In this document: piece after piece, positions 47,648 to 54,273 of the stretch
Position numbering within the stretch: position 1 is the first letter of the stretch
Layout of the letters: each line of letters starts with the position of its first letter
NCBI RefSeq assembly: GCF_900115555.1
Contig: NZ_FOWX01000018.1
Span: 1 to 64,000, forward strand
Length of the DNA stretch: 64,000 nt
From: Pseudomonas borbori
GTDB taxonomy: Bacteria; Pseudomonadota; Gammaproteobacteria; Pseudomonadales; Pseudomonadaceae
Direction of reading: 5' to 3'
Position numbers and translations under genes: made by a program
The notes under the pieces: generated by a model
Database searches by the model: none
Told to the model about the DNA's origin: nothing
What the model saw: the letters and a program-made list of their open reading frames with translations, nothing else

Positions 47648-48145
47648 TCAACTGCACTTTGCAAAATCTGGGTCGAGTTCGCCCATATACTTGCGCACAC
47701 CATGACGCACGGTCACCGCCGCTCCCGACAGCCCGTCAGCCACAACCGACTTGAGTTCCCAGAGGGTGTAGAAACCGCTGGTACCGTGAATATTAGAAGA
47801 AACACCACTAAGGAGGGCTTCATCAACGGGGGCCGGCGTTGCTCTTCGGCAGCCTTCCACTGTCACTATCACCTGATAAGGCGGGGTCGCCGGATCCTGA
47901 TCGAAATCGAGTTCGTAGGGTTGAGCCGCGGTCAGGCCGGTGAAATTCAGGCTTACCACCTGCTCAATGGCCGCGTTCGCCGCCGCAATGGCTTCGTCGC
48001 GAGACTGCATATTACCCACGGCCTTGAGATTGCTGCCGCTCATGTTGAACGCACTAGAAATCATCAGCGTAAATAGAAGCAGCATGATCAAGCCAACGAT
48101 CAGGGTTGAACCACGCTGAGAATGTAACGATCTGGGCAAAGTCAT
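47648..48145 (-). CDS. pilX: Minor pilin PilX-type, operon A
   Basis: A 165-residue PilX_N-type protein: SQRGSTLIVGLIMLLLFTLM then ISSAFNMSGSNLKAVGNMQS, with no Glu at mature position 5. The C-terminal domain has one mid cysteine (VEGCRRA) and a terminal cysteine (FAKCS). Start and pilW stop overlap by four bases (ATGA, 48142-48145). It should pair with the operon A PilY1. Confidence 0.87.
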   Translation of the reverse strand: MTLPRSLHSQRGSTLIVGLIMLLLFTLMISSAFNMSGSNLKAVGNMQSRDEAIAAANAAIEQVVSLNFTGLTAAQPYELDFDQDPATPPYQVIVTVEGCRRATPAPVDEALLSGVSSNIHGTSGFYTLWELKSVVADGLSGAAVTVRHGVRKYMGELDPDFAKCS

Positions 48146-49248
48146 GGTACCTCTCTTCTGCCAGATATGTTGTTCAGGCGCACCGTGCTGGAAAATACAT
48201 GGCGCTTAAAGTTGTCATTAAATGGCCCGAGCGTGGTTGTGCCAAGGCTATAGGTCTTGCCATCGGTATAACCTGGCGTTGCGGTAAGACTGCGCACCAG
48301 CACATACACTTTAACCGCAACCACATTCGCCAGCTGATCTGCGGCACAGACAGTTGCGGCAGGGTGGGTCGAGGGAGCAGTCGTATCGGCAGAGATATTA
48401 GCCAAGGGGCAACGCACATAGGTATCGGGAGCACCGTCGACCGGACCGTCATCGATACCCAACTCAACCCTGAAGCCTTCCACACCCTCAATCATAGGCT
48501 CAGCGGCAAGATGTTTGTCCACGTCGAACCGTGAACGCATCAAGGTGTCATCGTCGCGAATATAATAAATATTCGACACAAACTTCCGTCTATCCGCAGC
48601 GGTCGCGCAGTCCATCTGATGAAGATCATGGTCATCGGTATCAAGCACATAGGAATAAGCTGTTTCAGGCGAGGTCGAACACAACGATGTCTGGAAATAA
48701 ACTTTCCCAGCGGTATTTTCACAACCACCCACCCCAGCCACACAAGTTTCTGCGTGGCGCACCACCAAGAAATCAGTGTTGGCTTTTATATCTGCGCCTA
48801 TCGCCGGCGAGGCACTGGTACAGCCCGTCGGCGCATCGTCGTATGCCTGTACGGGAATACCCAGCAGATTGTTTTTGTGCGCAGAGGTCCAGTCTGTATC
48901 ACTGTAAGCAAGACAGGGATTTGGCACTGGATCGGTAGGAGCATCACTCGCCACGGTGGTCAACGTCAGGTCATCAAACTGGGGGACATAGCCGTCCCAA
49001 AACCCGCCATGCGAGAGGTCGTTCTGCAACAACTGAATGGCAAAACGACCATTCTCGATCTGGATATTGGTCTTGGCCATTTCATCGTTGGTGCGAGTGA
49101 CATCCAGAAAGAGTGTGAGCACGCCCCCCATGATCAGCAAGCTGATGACCATGGCAACCATCAATTCGATGAGACTAAAACCAGATTGCGGGCCCTGCCC
49201 AATGGGTCTGCACTGCTTGCTTTGCACTTTTATTAATGGGGTTTTCAT
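48142..49248 (-). CDS. pilW: Minor pilin PilW-type, operon A
   Basis: A 368-residue PilW-type minor pilin with an unusually long leader (22 residues before [18 protein letters not shown]; cleavage after Gly23). The globular domain is rich in cysteines (NPCLAY, PTGCTSA, ETCVAGVGGCEN, SLCST, MDCAT, VRCPL, TVCAA), more than in the operon B PilW. ATG at 49248 overlaps the pilV stop as ATGA, which fixes the start. Confidence 0.88.
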   Translation of the reverse strand: MKTPLIKVQSKQCRPIGQGPQSGFSLIELMVAMVISLLIMGGVLTLFLDVTRTNDEMAKTNIQIENGRFAIQLLQNDLSHGGFWDGYVPQFDDLTLTTVASDAPTDPVPNPCLAYSDTDWTSAHKNNLLGIPVQAYDDAPTGCTSASPAIGADIKANTDFLVVRHAETCVAGVGGCENTAGKVYFQTSLCSTSPETAYSYVLDTDDHDLHQMDCATAADRRKFVSNIYYIRDDDTLMRSRFDVDKHLAAEPMIEGVEGFRVELGIDDGPVDGAPDTYVRCPLANISADTTAPSTHPAATVCAADQLANVVAVKVYVLVRSLTATPGYTDGKTYSLGTTTLGPFNDNFKRHVFSSTVRLNNISGRREVP

Positions 49249-49808
49249 AGTGTGGCCACCCGCACGATGGTAGTGACCACACGACGACAAACATCATTGG
49301 CGCAGGTTGAACCGGCAGAACCATAGCTATTTGCGCCACAGGCAACACCCGCCGAAGGGGCCGCGAGGGGAAACAGGCCCTGCCAAGCCACCGTGACGAG
49401 GTATTGACCACTGCCAAGAGACTCGACACAGCCTCGACCACCTAGCATCGCGCCTATCTGACTGGTACCAACGTTTTCCGCCGCGCCTTGCAGGGCGGAG
49501 CACCACTCGCTGGAGTCTCTTTGCTTGCGGCTACCTGAATTGCTTGGGCAAGTCATGCCAACACCAAGCGGGCTGGCCGTTCCCGTAACGTAGGTAGCTG
49601 CATTATTGCGATTGCTGGCAATGCGATTGGCCATGTCATTGAGCAGCAACAGAGCCTGGGATCGCTGATAAGCCTCCATCTCGGACTGCTGCAACCGCGA
49701 CTGCAACCCCGCGATACCCAGCAGACCGATGGAAAGAATAATCACGGTGACCAGCACCTCGATCAGGGTGACACCGCACTGATTACGAATAGTCGGTGGC
49801 ATAAGCAT
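49245..49808 (-). CDS. pilV: Minor pilin PilV-type, operon A
   Basis: A 187-residue PilV-type pilin. The prepilin site is CGVTLIEVLVTVIILSIGLL: cleavage after Gly would leave Val instead of Phe as residue 1, with Glu5 kept. Several cysteines are present (MTCPS, SEWCSA, GRGCVES, VACGA, STCANDVC). ATG at 49808 follows GGAGAA; GTG codons at 49817 and 49814 and an ATG at 49802 are alternatives. It overlaps or abuts the upstream pilin gene. Confidence 0.85.
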   Translation of the reverse strand: MLMPPTIRNQCGVTLIEVLVTVIILSIGLLGIAGLQSRLQQSEMEAYQRSQALLLLNDMANRIASNRNNAATYVTGTASPLGVGMTCPSNSGSRKQRDSSEWCSALQGAAENVGTSQIGAMLGGRGCVESLGSGQYLVTVAWQGLFPLAAPSAGVACGANSYGSAGSTCANDVCRRVVTTIVRVATL

Positions 49809-49810
49809 AA

Positions 49811-50218
49811 TCACCACTTCTCCGGCGGCGTCTTGGCCCCTTGACTATTCAGCGTCAGGTCGCCATCGCCTGCCTGAGCCCCCGTCGGCACGAATGTGAT
49901 CGTAAAGGAAGGCTCAGACCCCGCACCCAGCTCGATCTTGAAGCCATATTTAGCGGACACGTCGGCAGGCAACACGTAGCCGGTACTGGTTTGAAAAGCG
50001 GTAGCGTTGGCGGCAGCGACATAGGCGCGGTTAGCAAGGAGTAATTGTTGTTCGCGGTTGGCTATATCCATCATCGCCGCCTGCGCCGCAGCGCGATTGC
50101 TCTTGATGATGTATTCCTGATAGTTCGGGTAGGCAATTGCGGCCAGGATGCCGATGATCGCAATCACGATCATCAATTCGATCAGGCTGAACCCCCGCTG
50201 CTCAGTTCGCTTCACCAT
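49811..50218 (-). CDS. pilE: Type IV pilin PilE-type, head of operon A
   Basis: A 135-residue prepilin starting [20 protein letters not shown]: cleavage after Gly9, Glu at mature position 5. It ends [19 protein letters not shown], has no cysteine pair, and is thus of a different subclass from the operon B pilin that ends AACW. This Lys-Trp ending is typical of PilE minor pilins in beta- and gammaproteobacteria. It heads operon A behind a GAGAGGG site. Confidence 0.88.
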   Translation of the reverse strand: MVKRTEQRGFSLIELMIVIAIIGILAAIAYPNYQEYIIKSNRAAAQAAMMDIANREQQLLLANRAYVAAANATAFQTSTGYVLPADVSAKYGFKIELGAGSEPSFTITFVPTGAQAGDGDLTLNSQGAKTPPEKW

Positions 50219-50746
50219 ATTCCCTCTCGCGCTCGTTTTTATTCACATGCCCTACCCATATGCCGGTAGGGTACGAATCATTGCACCGGGATACCGCTAA
50301 CCAGTGCGAAGTTTCGACAGTTGGCGCTTTTCCATTCACGGACGGCCATGTCCATCGACTCAGGCGAATCTAGCAGACCGTTGAAAAACTACCTACGTTG
50401 CCGATACGGCGTTAAAAACGGCCTCGCGTGCGAGCCCAGTCAAAATGCTCATTTACAGCACGTAAACTGCGCTTTTTCGGCCGTTTTTGCCTTGTCTCGG
50501 CTGCCTCGCCTACATTTTTCAACGGCCTGCTAGCAGCTTTCCTCGATAGCTTGCCCTGCCCTTTTCTTGCTGTTCTTACGCTCTTGCCTTGCGCTAATTC
50601 CTTGCAAAATCCGGTTTCCCGACTAGAGCTTATAGGCCAGCCGCGGGAAACACCCCGGTCGGCGCGACCATCGGAGCCGGAACGGAGACGACCGGCACAC
50701 GCCCTACCAGGATGGTGGGGTACCCCAACCAAGAGGCACGGACGCC
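50219..50746. other. Divergent region between operon A and fimT, with MITE
   Basis: Contains the operon A leader, a hairpin CCCTACC/GGTAGGG at about 50249-50271, the MITE-like element (50370-50533), and about 210 bases upstream of the plus-strand fimT. A 106-142 codon frame over the element is not family-like. No promoter pair is confidently seen. Confidence 0.5.
50370..50533. mobile_element. MITE-like element, 164 bp
   Basis: Terminal inverted repeats CTAGCAGACCGTTGAAAAA (50370-50388) and TTTTTCAACGGCCTGCTAG (50515-50533) match at 18 of 19 positions. A second inner inverted repeat, AAAAACGGCC (50414-50423) with GGCCGTTTTT (50479-50488), lies inside. It contains no transposase. The size, nested repeats and lack of coding capacity fit a miniature inverted-repeat element mobilised in trans. 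The outer CTAG on both ends could be part of the repeat or a target duplication. Confidence 0.7.
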
Positions 50747-51262
50747 ATGCACCGTCACGCTTGCGGTTTCACCCTCCCCGAATTGCTCACCACGCTCGGC
50801 GTCCTCGCGCTGCTGAGCAGCGTCGGCGTGCCTGCCGCCCAGCAATTCGTCGGTAACCAACAACTGGTCAGCGCCAGCAATATGCTGGCGGCGAACCTGG
50901 CCCTGGCTCGTAGCGAATCGATCAAGCGGCGACAGCCGGTGTTGCTCGACAACACCGATGGCGATTGGGCCAGTGGCTGGCGGGTGTTCGTCGACCTGAA
51001 CGACAACGGCCAACTGGATGAAGGCGAACCCCTGCTCAGGCAGGAGCCGTCGCTACCCAAGGGCGTGATCGTCAAGGGCAATACGCCGGTCAGGCGCTAT
51101 GTCCGCTACACCCCGCTTGGCAACGCCAAGCTGCTGGGCGGCAGTTTTCAGGCGGGAACCCTGACGCTCTGTCATGCGAGCGGTGAACAGGCGGTCAGGC
51201 GTTTGGTGCTGAGCGCGAGCGGCAGATTGAGACGGGCCAGAGATGAGCCGAATAATTGCTGA
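50747..51262 (+). CDS. fimT: FimT/GspH-family pseudopilin, separate plus-strand gene
   Basis: A 171-residue minor pilin: CGFTLPELLTTLGVLALLSS, cleavage after Gly7, Glu at mature position 5, followed by LALARSESIKRRQPVLL and WRVFVDLNDNGQLDEGE, the GspH/FimT pattern. It is transcribed away from operon A and converges on ispH. Its GC content looks like the core genes and higher than the operons, so it may be the ancestral fimT of this locus. Confidence 0.87.
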   Translation: MHRHACGFTLPELLTTLGVLALLSSVGVPAAQQFVGNQQLVSASNMLAANLALARSESIKRRQPVLLDNTDGDWASGWRVFVDLNDNGQLDEGEPLLRQEPSLPKGVIVKGNTPVRRYVRYTPLGNAKLLGGSFQAGTLTLCHASGEQAVRRLVLSASGRLRRARDEPNNC

Positions 51263-51282
51263 AGGGGCATGCTGGATGAGCC

Positions 51283-51342
51283 CAGGGGTAACCTGGATAG
51301 CGCTCCCCGGATTGCGCTGTCGCTTATCTGGGCTACGCAATC
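51283..51342 (+). repeat. REP-like sequence after fimT
   Basis: GGGTAACCTGGATAGCGCTC then CCCGGATTGCGCTGTCGCTT and ATCTGGGCTAC form an imperfect palindrome of the 'CCCGGATTGCGCT...GGGCTAC' kind. A related piece (CCCGGATTGCGCTGCGAGCA) lies at about 10665-10685 between ispB and pilR, again a convergent junction. Confidence 0.45.
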
Positions 51343-51474
51343 GTAGCCGCTCGCTGCTTCCCAGGCGCTGCATGCGTGAGGGCAGCGTATTGCTTCGCGA
51401 GTACGCCCTCAAGCACCCGAGCTCCGTAGGATGCAGGCAGTGCACCGTGGCTCATCGATGCGGCACAGAAGCTG

Positions 51475-51523
51475 GCGGGCTGTCGCTGCGCTCCGAACGG
51501 AACGCCGCCCCGGGCCGCCCTAC
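51475..51523 (-). repeat. Dispersed intergenic repeat, fimT/ispH copy
   Basis: Minus strand reads GTAGGGCGGCCCGGGGCGGC, then GTTCCGTTCGGAGCGCAGCG and ACAGCCCGCC: only about four differences from the copy at 15911-15961. It ends 20 bases before the ispH stop. Confidence 0.7.
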
Positions 51524-51542
51524 TCCCAGTGTTGCTGCATGC

Positions 51543-52487
51543 TCAGAGCTGCTGGACGCGCAACTCCTTCGGCATCGAAAACGTCACATTCTCCGGCCGC
51601 CCTTCCAGCTCGCTCTCGCCTGTCGCACCCCACGCCTGCAGTTGGCTGACCACCCCACGCACCAGCACCTCGGGCGCCGAGGCGCCGGCGGTGATGCCGA
51701 TACCTTTGATGCCATCGAACCACTCGCGCTTGAGGTCTTCGGCGCCGTCGATCAGATAGGCCGGAGTGCCCATGCGTTCGGCCAGTTCGCGCAGGCGGTT
51801 GGAGTTGGAGCTGTTAGGGCTGCCGACCACCAGCAGCACGTCGCACTCGGCGGCCAGTTGCTTGACCGCGTCCTGGCGGTTCTGGGTGGCGTAGCAGATG
51901 TCGTCCTTGCGCGGCCCGCCGATGCTGGGGAACTTGCCGCGCAGGGCGTCGATGACCTTGCTGGTGTCGTCCATCGACAGGGTGGTCTGGGTGACGAAGG
52001 CCAGGGCCTCGGGGTTGCGCACCTGCAGGCGCGCGACATCGGCCTCGTCTTCCACCAGGTAGATGGCGCCGCCGTTGCTGGCGTCGTACTGGCCCATGGT
52101 GCCTTCGACCTCCGGGTGACCGGCGTGACCGATGAGGATGCATTCGCGGCCTTCGCGGCTGTAGCGCACCACTTCCATGTGCACCTTGGTTACCAAGGGG
52201 CAGGTGGCATCGAAGATCTTCAGGCCGCGCCGTTCGGCTTCGCTGCGCACGGCCTGGGACACGCCGTGGGCGCTGAAGATGACGATGACGTCGTCGGGGA
52301 TCTGGTCCAGTTCCTCGACGAAGATGGCGCCGCGCGCGCGCAGGTCTTCGACCACGAACTTGTTGTGCACCACCTCGTGACGCACGTAGATCGGCGGGCC
52401 GAAGACTTCTAGGGCGCGGTTGACGATTTCGATGGCACGGTCGACACCGGCGCAGAAGCCGCGGGGATTGGCGAGTTTGATATGCAT
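51543..52487 (-). CDS. ispH: 4-hydroxy-3-methylbut-2-enyl diphosphate reductase
   Basis: A 314-residue iron-sulfur enzyme, last step of the MEP isoprenoid pathway. Three cluster cysteines are seen: Cys12 ([10 protein letters not shown]), one in [11 protein letters not shown], and one in the [14 protein letters not shown] to NSSNSNRL region. ATG at 52487 begins the conserved [14 protein letters not shown]. In P. aeruginosa ispH also flanks the minor pilin operon, which confirms the locus. A TA pair separates it from fkpB here. Confidence 0.96.
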   Translation of the reverse strand: MHIKLANPRGFCAGVDRAIEIVNRALEVFGPPIYVRHEVVHNKFVVEDLRARGAIFVEELDQIPDDVIVIFSAHGVSQAVRSEAERRGLKIFDATCPLVTKVHMEVVRYSREGRECILIGHAGHPEVEGTMGQYDASNGGAIYLVEDEADVARLQVRNPEALAFVTQTTLSMDDTSKVIDALRGKFPSIGGPRKDDICYATQNRQDAVKQLAAECDVLLVVGSPNSSNSNRLRELAERMGTPAYLIDGAEDLKREWFDGIKGIGITAGASAPEVLVRGVVSQLQAWGATGESELEGRPENVTFSMPKELRVQQL

Positions 52488-52554
52488 GGTGGTTCTCGGC
52501 ACGCGGTCGTTCAGGGGGCAAGTGTAACGCGGGAGCGGGCGCCGTTCCCGTCTT

Positions 52555-52618
52555 GCGTAGCCCGGATGAAATCCGGGAGGGGTATTCGCGCCTTCCCGGA
52601 TTTCATCCGGGCTACGGA
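52555..52618. repeat. REP-like palindrome between ispH and brnA
   Basis: Arms GTAGCCCGGATGAAATCCGG and CCGGATTTCATCCGGGCTAC are exact reverse complements, with a spacer of about 20 bases. It lies between ispH and brnA, near the edge of the inserted TA pair. Confidence 0.8.
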
Positions 52619-52619
52619 T

Positions 52620-52859
52620 TCAGGGATGCGCGGCGCAACTATGCTCCAGACGCTCGGCCAGCCAGATCTTGATGATAGATTGGCGCGTCACGCCCAGGCG
52701 ACTGGCCTCACGGTCGAGGGACTCGATCATCCACACCGGGAAATCGACATTGACCCGCTTTTGCTCATGCCTGGCCCGCTTCGTTTGGGAGAGGTCGAGA
52801 TGAGAGACGATGTCCTCCTCGCCTTCGTCGACAAGCCGATCAAATTTCGCTGCTTTCAT
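52620..52859 (-). CDS. brnA: BrnA-like antitoxin
   Basis: A 79-residue protein with a C-terminal ribbon-helix-helix (KRVNVDFPVWMIESLDREAS then RLGVTRQSIIKIWLAERL). Its start overlaps the brnT-like toxin gene by 20 bases. In BrnTA systems the antitoxin binds BrnT and, through this fold, represses the operon. The toxin-first gene order is the family norm. BrnA as such is the best fit, although a CopG-type name would also be defensible. Confidence 0.8.
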   Translation of the reverse strand: MKAAKFDRLVDEGEEDIVSHLDLSQTKRARHEQKRVNVDFPVWMIESLDREASRLGVTRQSIIKIWLAERLEHSCAAHP

Positions 52860-53112
52860 AGAGGGCTATCTCCTCCGTACGGGAGCGGCGCACGGAAATA
52901 ATACGTATGTGCTCTTGCCGATATGTAATCACGGCTGACCAATGTTTTTCTGCTATGCGCCCAATGACCAGATAGCACGGCTCGTCCTGGGTCTTGGCAG
53001 GAATCTCCAACAGGTCGGGATCCTTCCAGAGTCGTTGGGCGACGATGAAATCGATCCCGTGCTTTACCTGGTTGGACTGGCTCTTGGCTTCATCGTAGTT
53101 GAACGTCAGCAT
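52840..53112 (-). CDS. brnT: BrnT-like toxin (RNase)
   Basis: A 90-residue BrnT/DUF497 protein: FNYDEAKSQSNQVKHGIDF near the start, then GRIAEKHWSAVITYR and IRIISVRRSRTEEIALYES, the family core. BrnT is a RelE-fold ribonuclease that arrests translation. The gene precedes brnA with a 20-base overlap. The pair sits between ispH and fkpB, which are adjacent in P. aeruginosa, so it is an insertion into the conserved block. Confidence 0.88.
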   Translation of the reverse strand: MLTFNYDEAKSQSNQVKHGIDFIVAQRLWKDPDLLEIPAKTQDEPCYLVIGRIAEKHWSAVITYRQEHIRIISVRRSRTEEIALYESSEI

Positions 53113-53114
53113 GG

Positions 53115-53142
53115 CATAGAAATTATACCAATTACACCCCTG
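53115..53142 (-). promoter_or_regulatory. Candidate brnTA promoter, nearly leaderless
   Basis: On the minus strand TATAAT (53122-53127) ends nine bases before the brnT ATG, so transcription would begin about three bases from the start codon. A TTGTGA at 15-base spacing is the only -35 candidate. No ribosome-binding site precedes the ATG, in line with a leaderless mRNA. Confidence 0.45.
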
Positions 53143-53218
53143 TCACAACTCAAGCCTCGACAACCGATGACCGCCAGCAAGCCGGCTCCTACACAGGCGC
53201 GGCACCGAAACATAGACA

Positions 53219-53656
53219 TCAGAGCGCCTTGACCTCGATGATCTCCACATCGAAGCTCAGGGTCTTGCCGGCCAGCGGGTGGTTGAAGTCGATGGTCACC
53301 TGGCTGTCGTCGAAGGCCTTGACCACGCCCGGCAGCTCGGCATTGGCGGCGTCGTTGAAGATCACCAGCAGGCCGTCGGAGAGTTCCATGTCCTTGAACT
53401 GGCTGCGCGGCATGGTCTGCACGTTCTGCGGGTTGGGCTGACCGAAGCCCTGCTCCGGCTGCACCTGCACGCTGCGCTTGTCGCCGGCCTTGAAGCCGTA
53501 CAGCGCCTGCTCGAAGCCGGGCAGCAGGTTGCCGTCGCCGACCTTGAAGGTGGCCGGGGCTTTGCCTTCGGTGCTGTCGATCACATCGCCGTTTTCCAGC
53601 TTGAGGGCGAAATGCAGGGTGACTTCCCTGTCCGGGCCGATACGTACATCAGTCAT
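53219..53656 (-). CDS. fkpB: FKBP-type peptidyl-prolyl isomerase (SlpA/FkpB)
   Basis: A 145-residue SlyD-like FKBP: an FKBP half (VTLHFALKLENGDVIDSTEG, GDGNLLPGFEQALYG), an inserted IF domain (QVQPEQGFGQPNPQ to LPGVVKAF), and the closing FNHPLAGKTLSFDVEI. It has no His-rich metal tail, so it is FkpB rather than SlyD. ATG at 53656 overlaps the lspA stop by four bases, the normal lspA-fkpB coupling. Confidence 0.95.
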   Translation of the reverse strand: MTDVRIGPDREVTLHFALKLENGDVIDSTEGKAPATFKVGDGNLLPGFEQALYGFKAGDKRSVQVQPEQGFGQPNPQNVQTMPRSQFKDMELSDGLLVIFNDAANAELPGVVKAFDDSQVTIDFNHPLAGKTLSFDVEIIEVKAL

Positions 53657-54153
53657 GGGGTGGTTTCTCCGGACTTGTTGCTTTTGAACATATCCAGCGC
53701 CAAGAGGATGGCGCCGAGAGTAATGGCGGCGTCCGCGACATTGAAGGCGGGGAAGTACCAGCGGTGCTGCCAGTGGACCAGAACGAAGTCGACCACATGG
53801 CCGAATATCACCCGGTCGACCAGGTTGCCCAGCGCGCCGCCTAGTACCAGCGCCAGGGCCATGGCCAGCCAGGTTTCGTCCGGTTTCAGGCGCTTGAGCC
53901 AGACCACCAGCACGGCGCTGATGACGATGGCGATCAGGGCGAACAGCCAGCGCTGCCAGCCCGATTCGCCGGCCAGGAAGCTGAAGGCCGCGCCGGTGTT
54001 GTAGGCCAGGGTCCAGCTGAAGTAACCGGGGATCACCACGATCTGCTGATACAGGGTCAGCGCGTTGTCGAAGTAGAACTTGCTGGCCTGATCGATCACG
54101 AACACCAGCAGGCTCAGCCACAGCCAGGGCAACCTGCCGAAGCGGGCGCTCAT
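53653..54153 (-). CDS. lspA: Lipoprotein signal peptidase
   Basis: A 166-residue four-helix membrane aspartyl peptidase that cleaves prolipoprotein signals. Catalytic residues are Asp122 (GHVVDF) and Asp141 (FNVADAAI), with NTGAAFSFL and GNLVDRV also conserved. The start MSARFGRLPW at 54153 fits the family length (about 165); an upstream in-frame ATG would add a non-conserved leader. It lies downstream of ileS, 120 bases away. Confidence 0.96.
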   Translation of the reverse strand: MSARFGRLPWLWLSLLVFVIDQASKFYFDNALTLYQQIVVIPGYFSWTLAYNTGAAFSFLAGESGWQRWLFALIAIVISAVLVVWLKRLKPDETWLAMALALVLGGALGNLVDRVIFGHVVDFVLVHWQHRWYFPAFNVADAAITLGAILLALDMFKSNKSGETTP

Positions 54154-54161
54154 AGGCGCCC

Positions 54162-54240
54162 CCCGAGATCGCAGGATGGGCGACAACCCATCAAATGCGG
54201 CGATTGCAGCGATGGGGTGCCACCCACCCTGCCCTCTCCC
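54162..54240. repeat. Imperfect palindromic repeat between ileS and lspA
   Basis: Contains GCAGGATGGGCGACAACCCA, and CAGCGATGGGGTGCCACCCA then CCCTGC. These are short paired arms (GGATGGG/CCCATC, GGTGCCACC) of the same general type as the 21.5 kb repeat. It occupies most of the ileS-lspA gap. Confidence 0.45.
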
Positions 54241-54273
54241 CCGAGAGAGCGGAGCAACGCAGTGTGCGCTACC

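Noticed and set aside
50412..50856. Open frames across the MITE
   Set aside because: They depend on the inverted-repeat sequence, run into the fimT start region and resemble no transposase or known protein.
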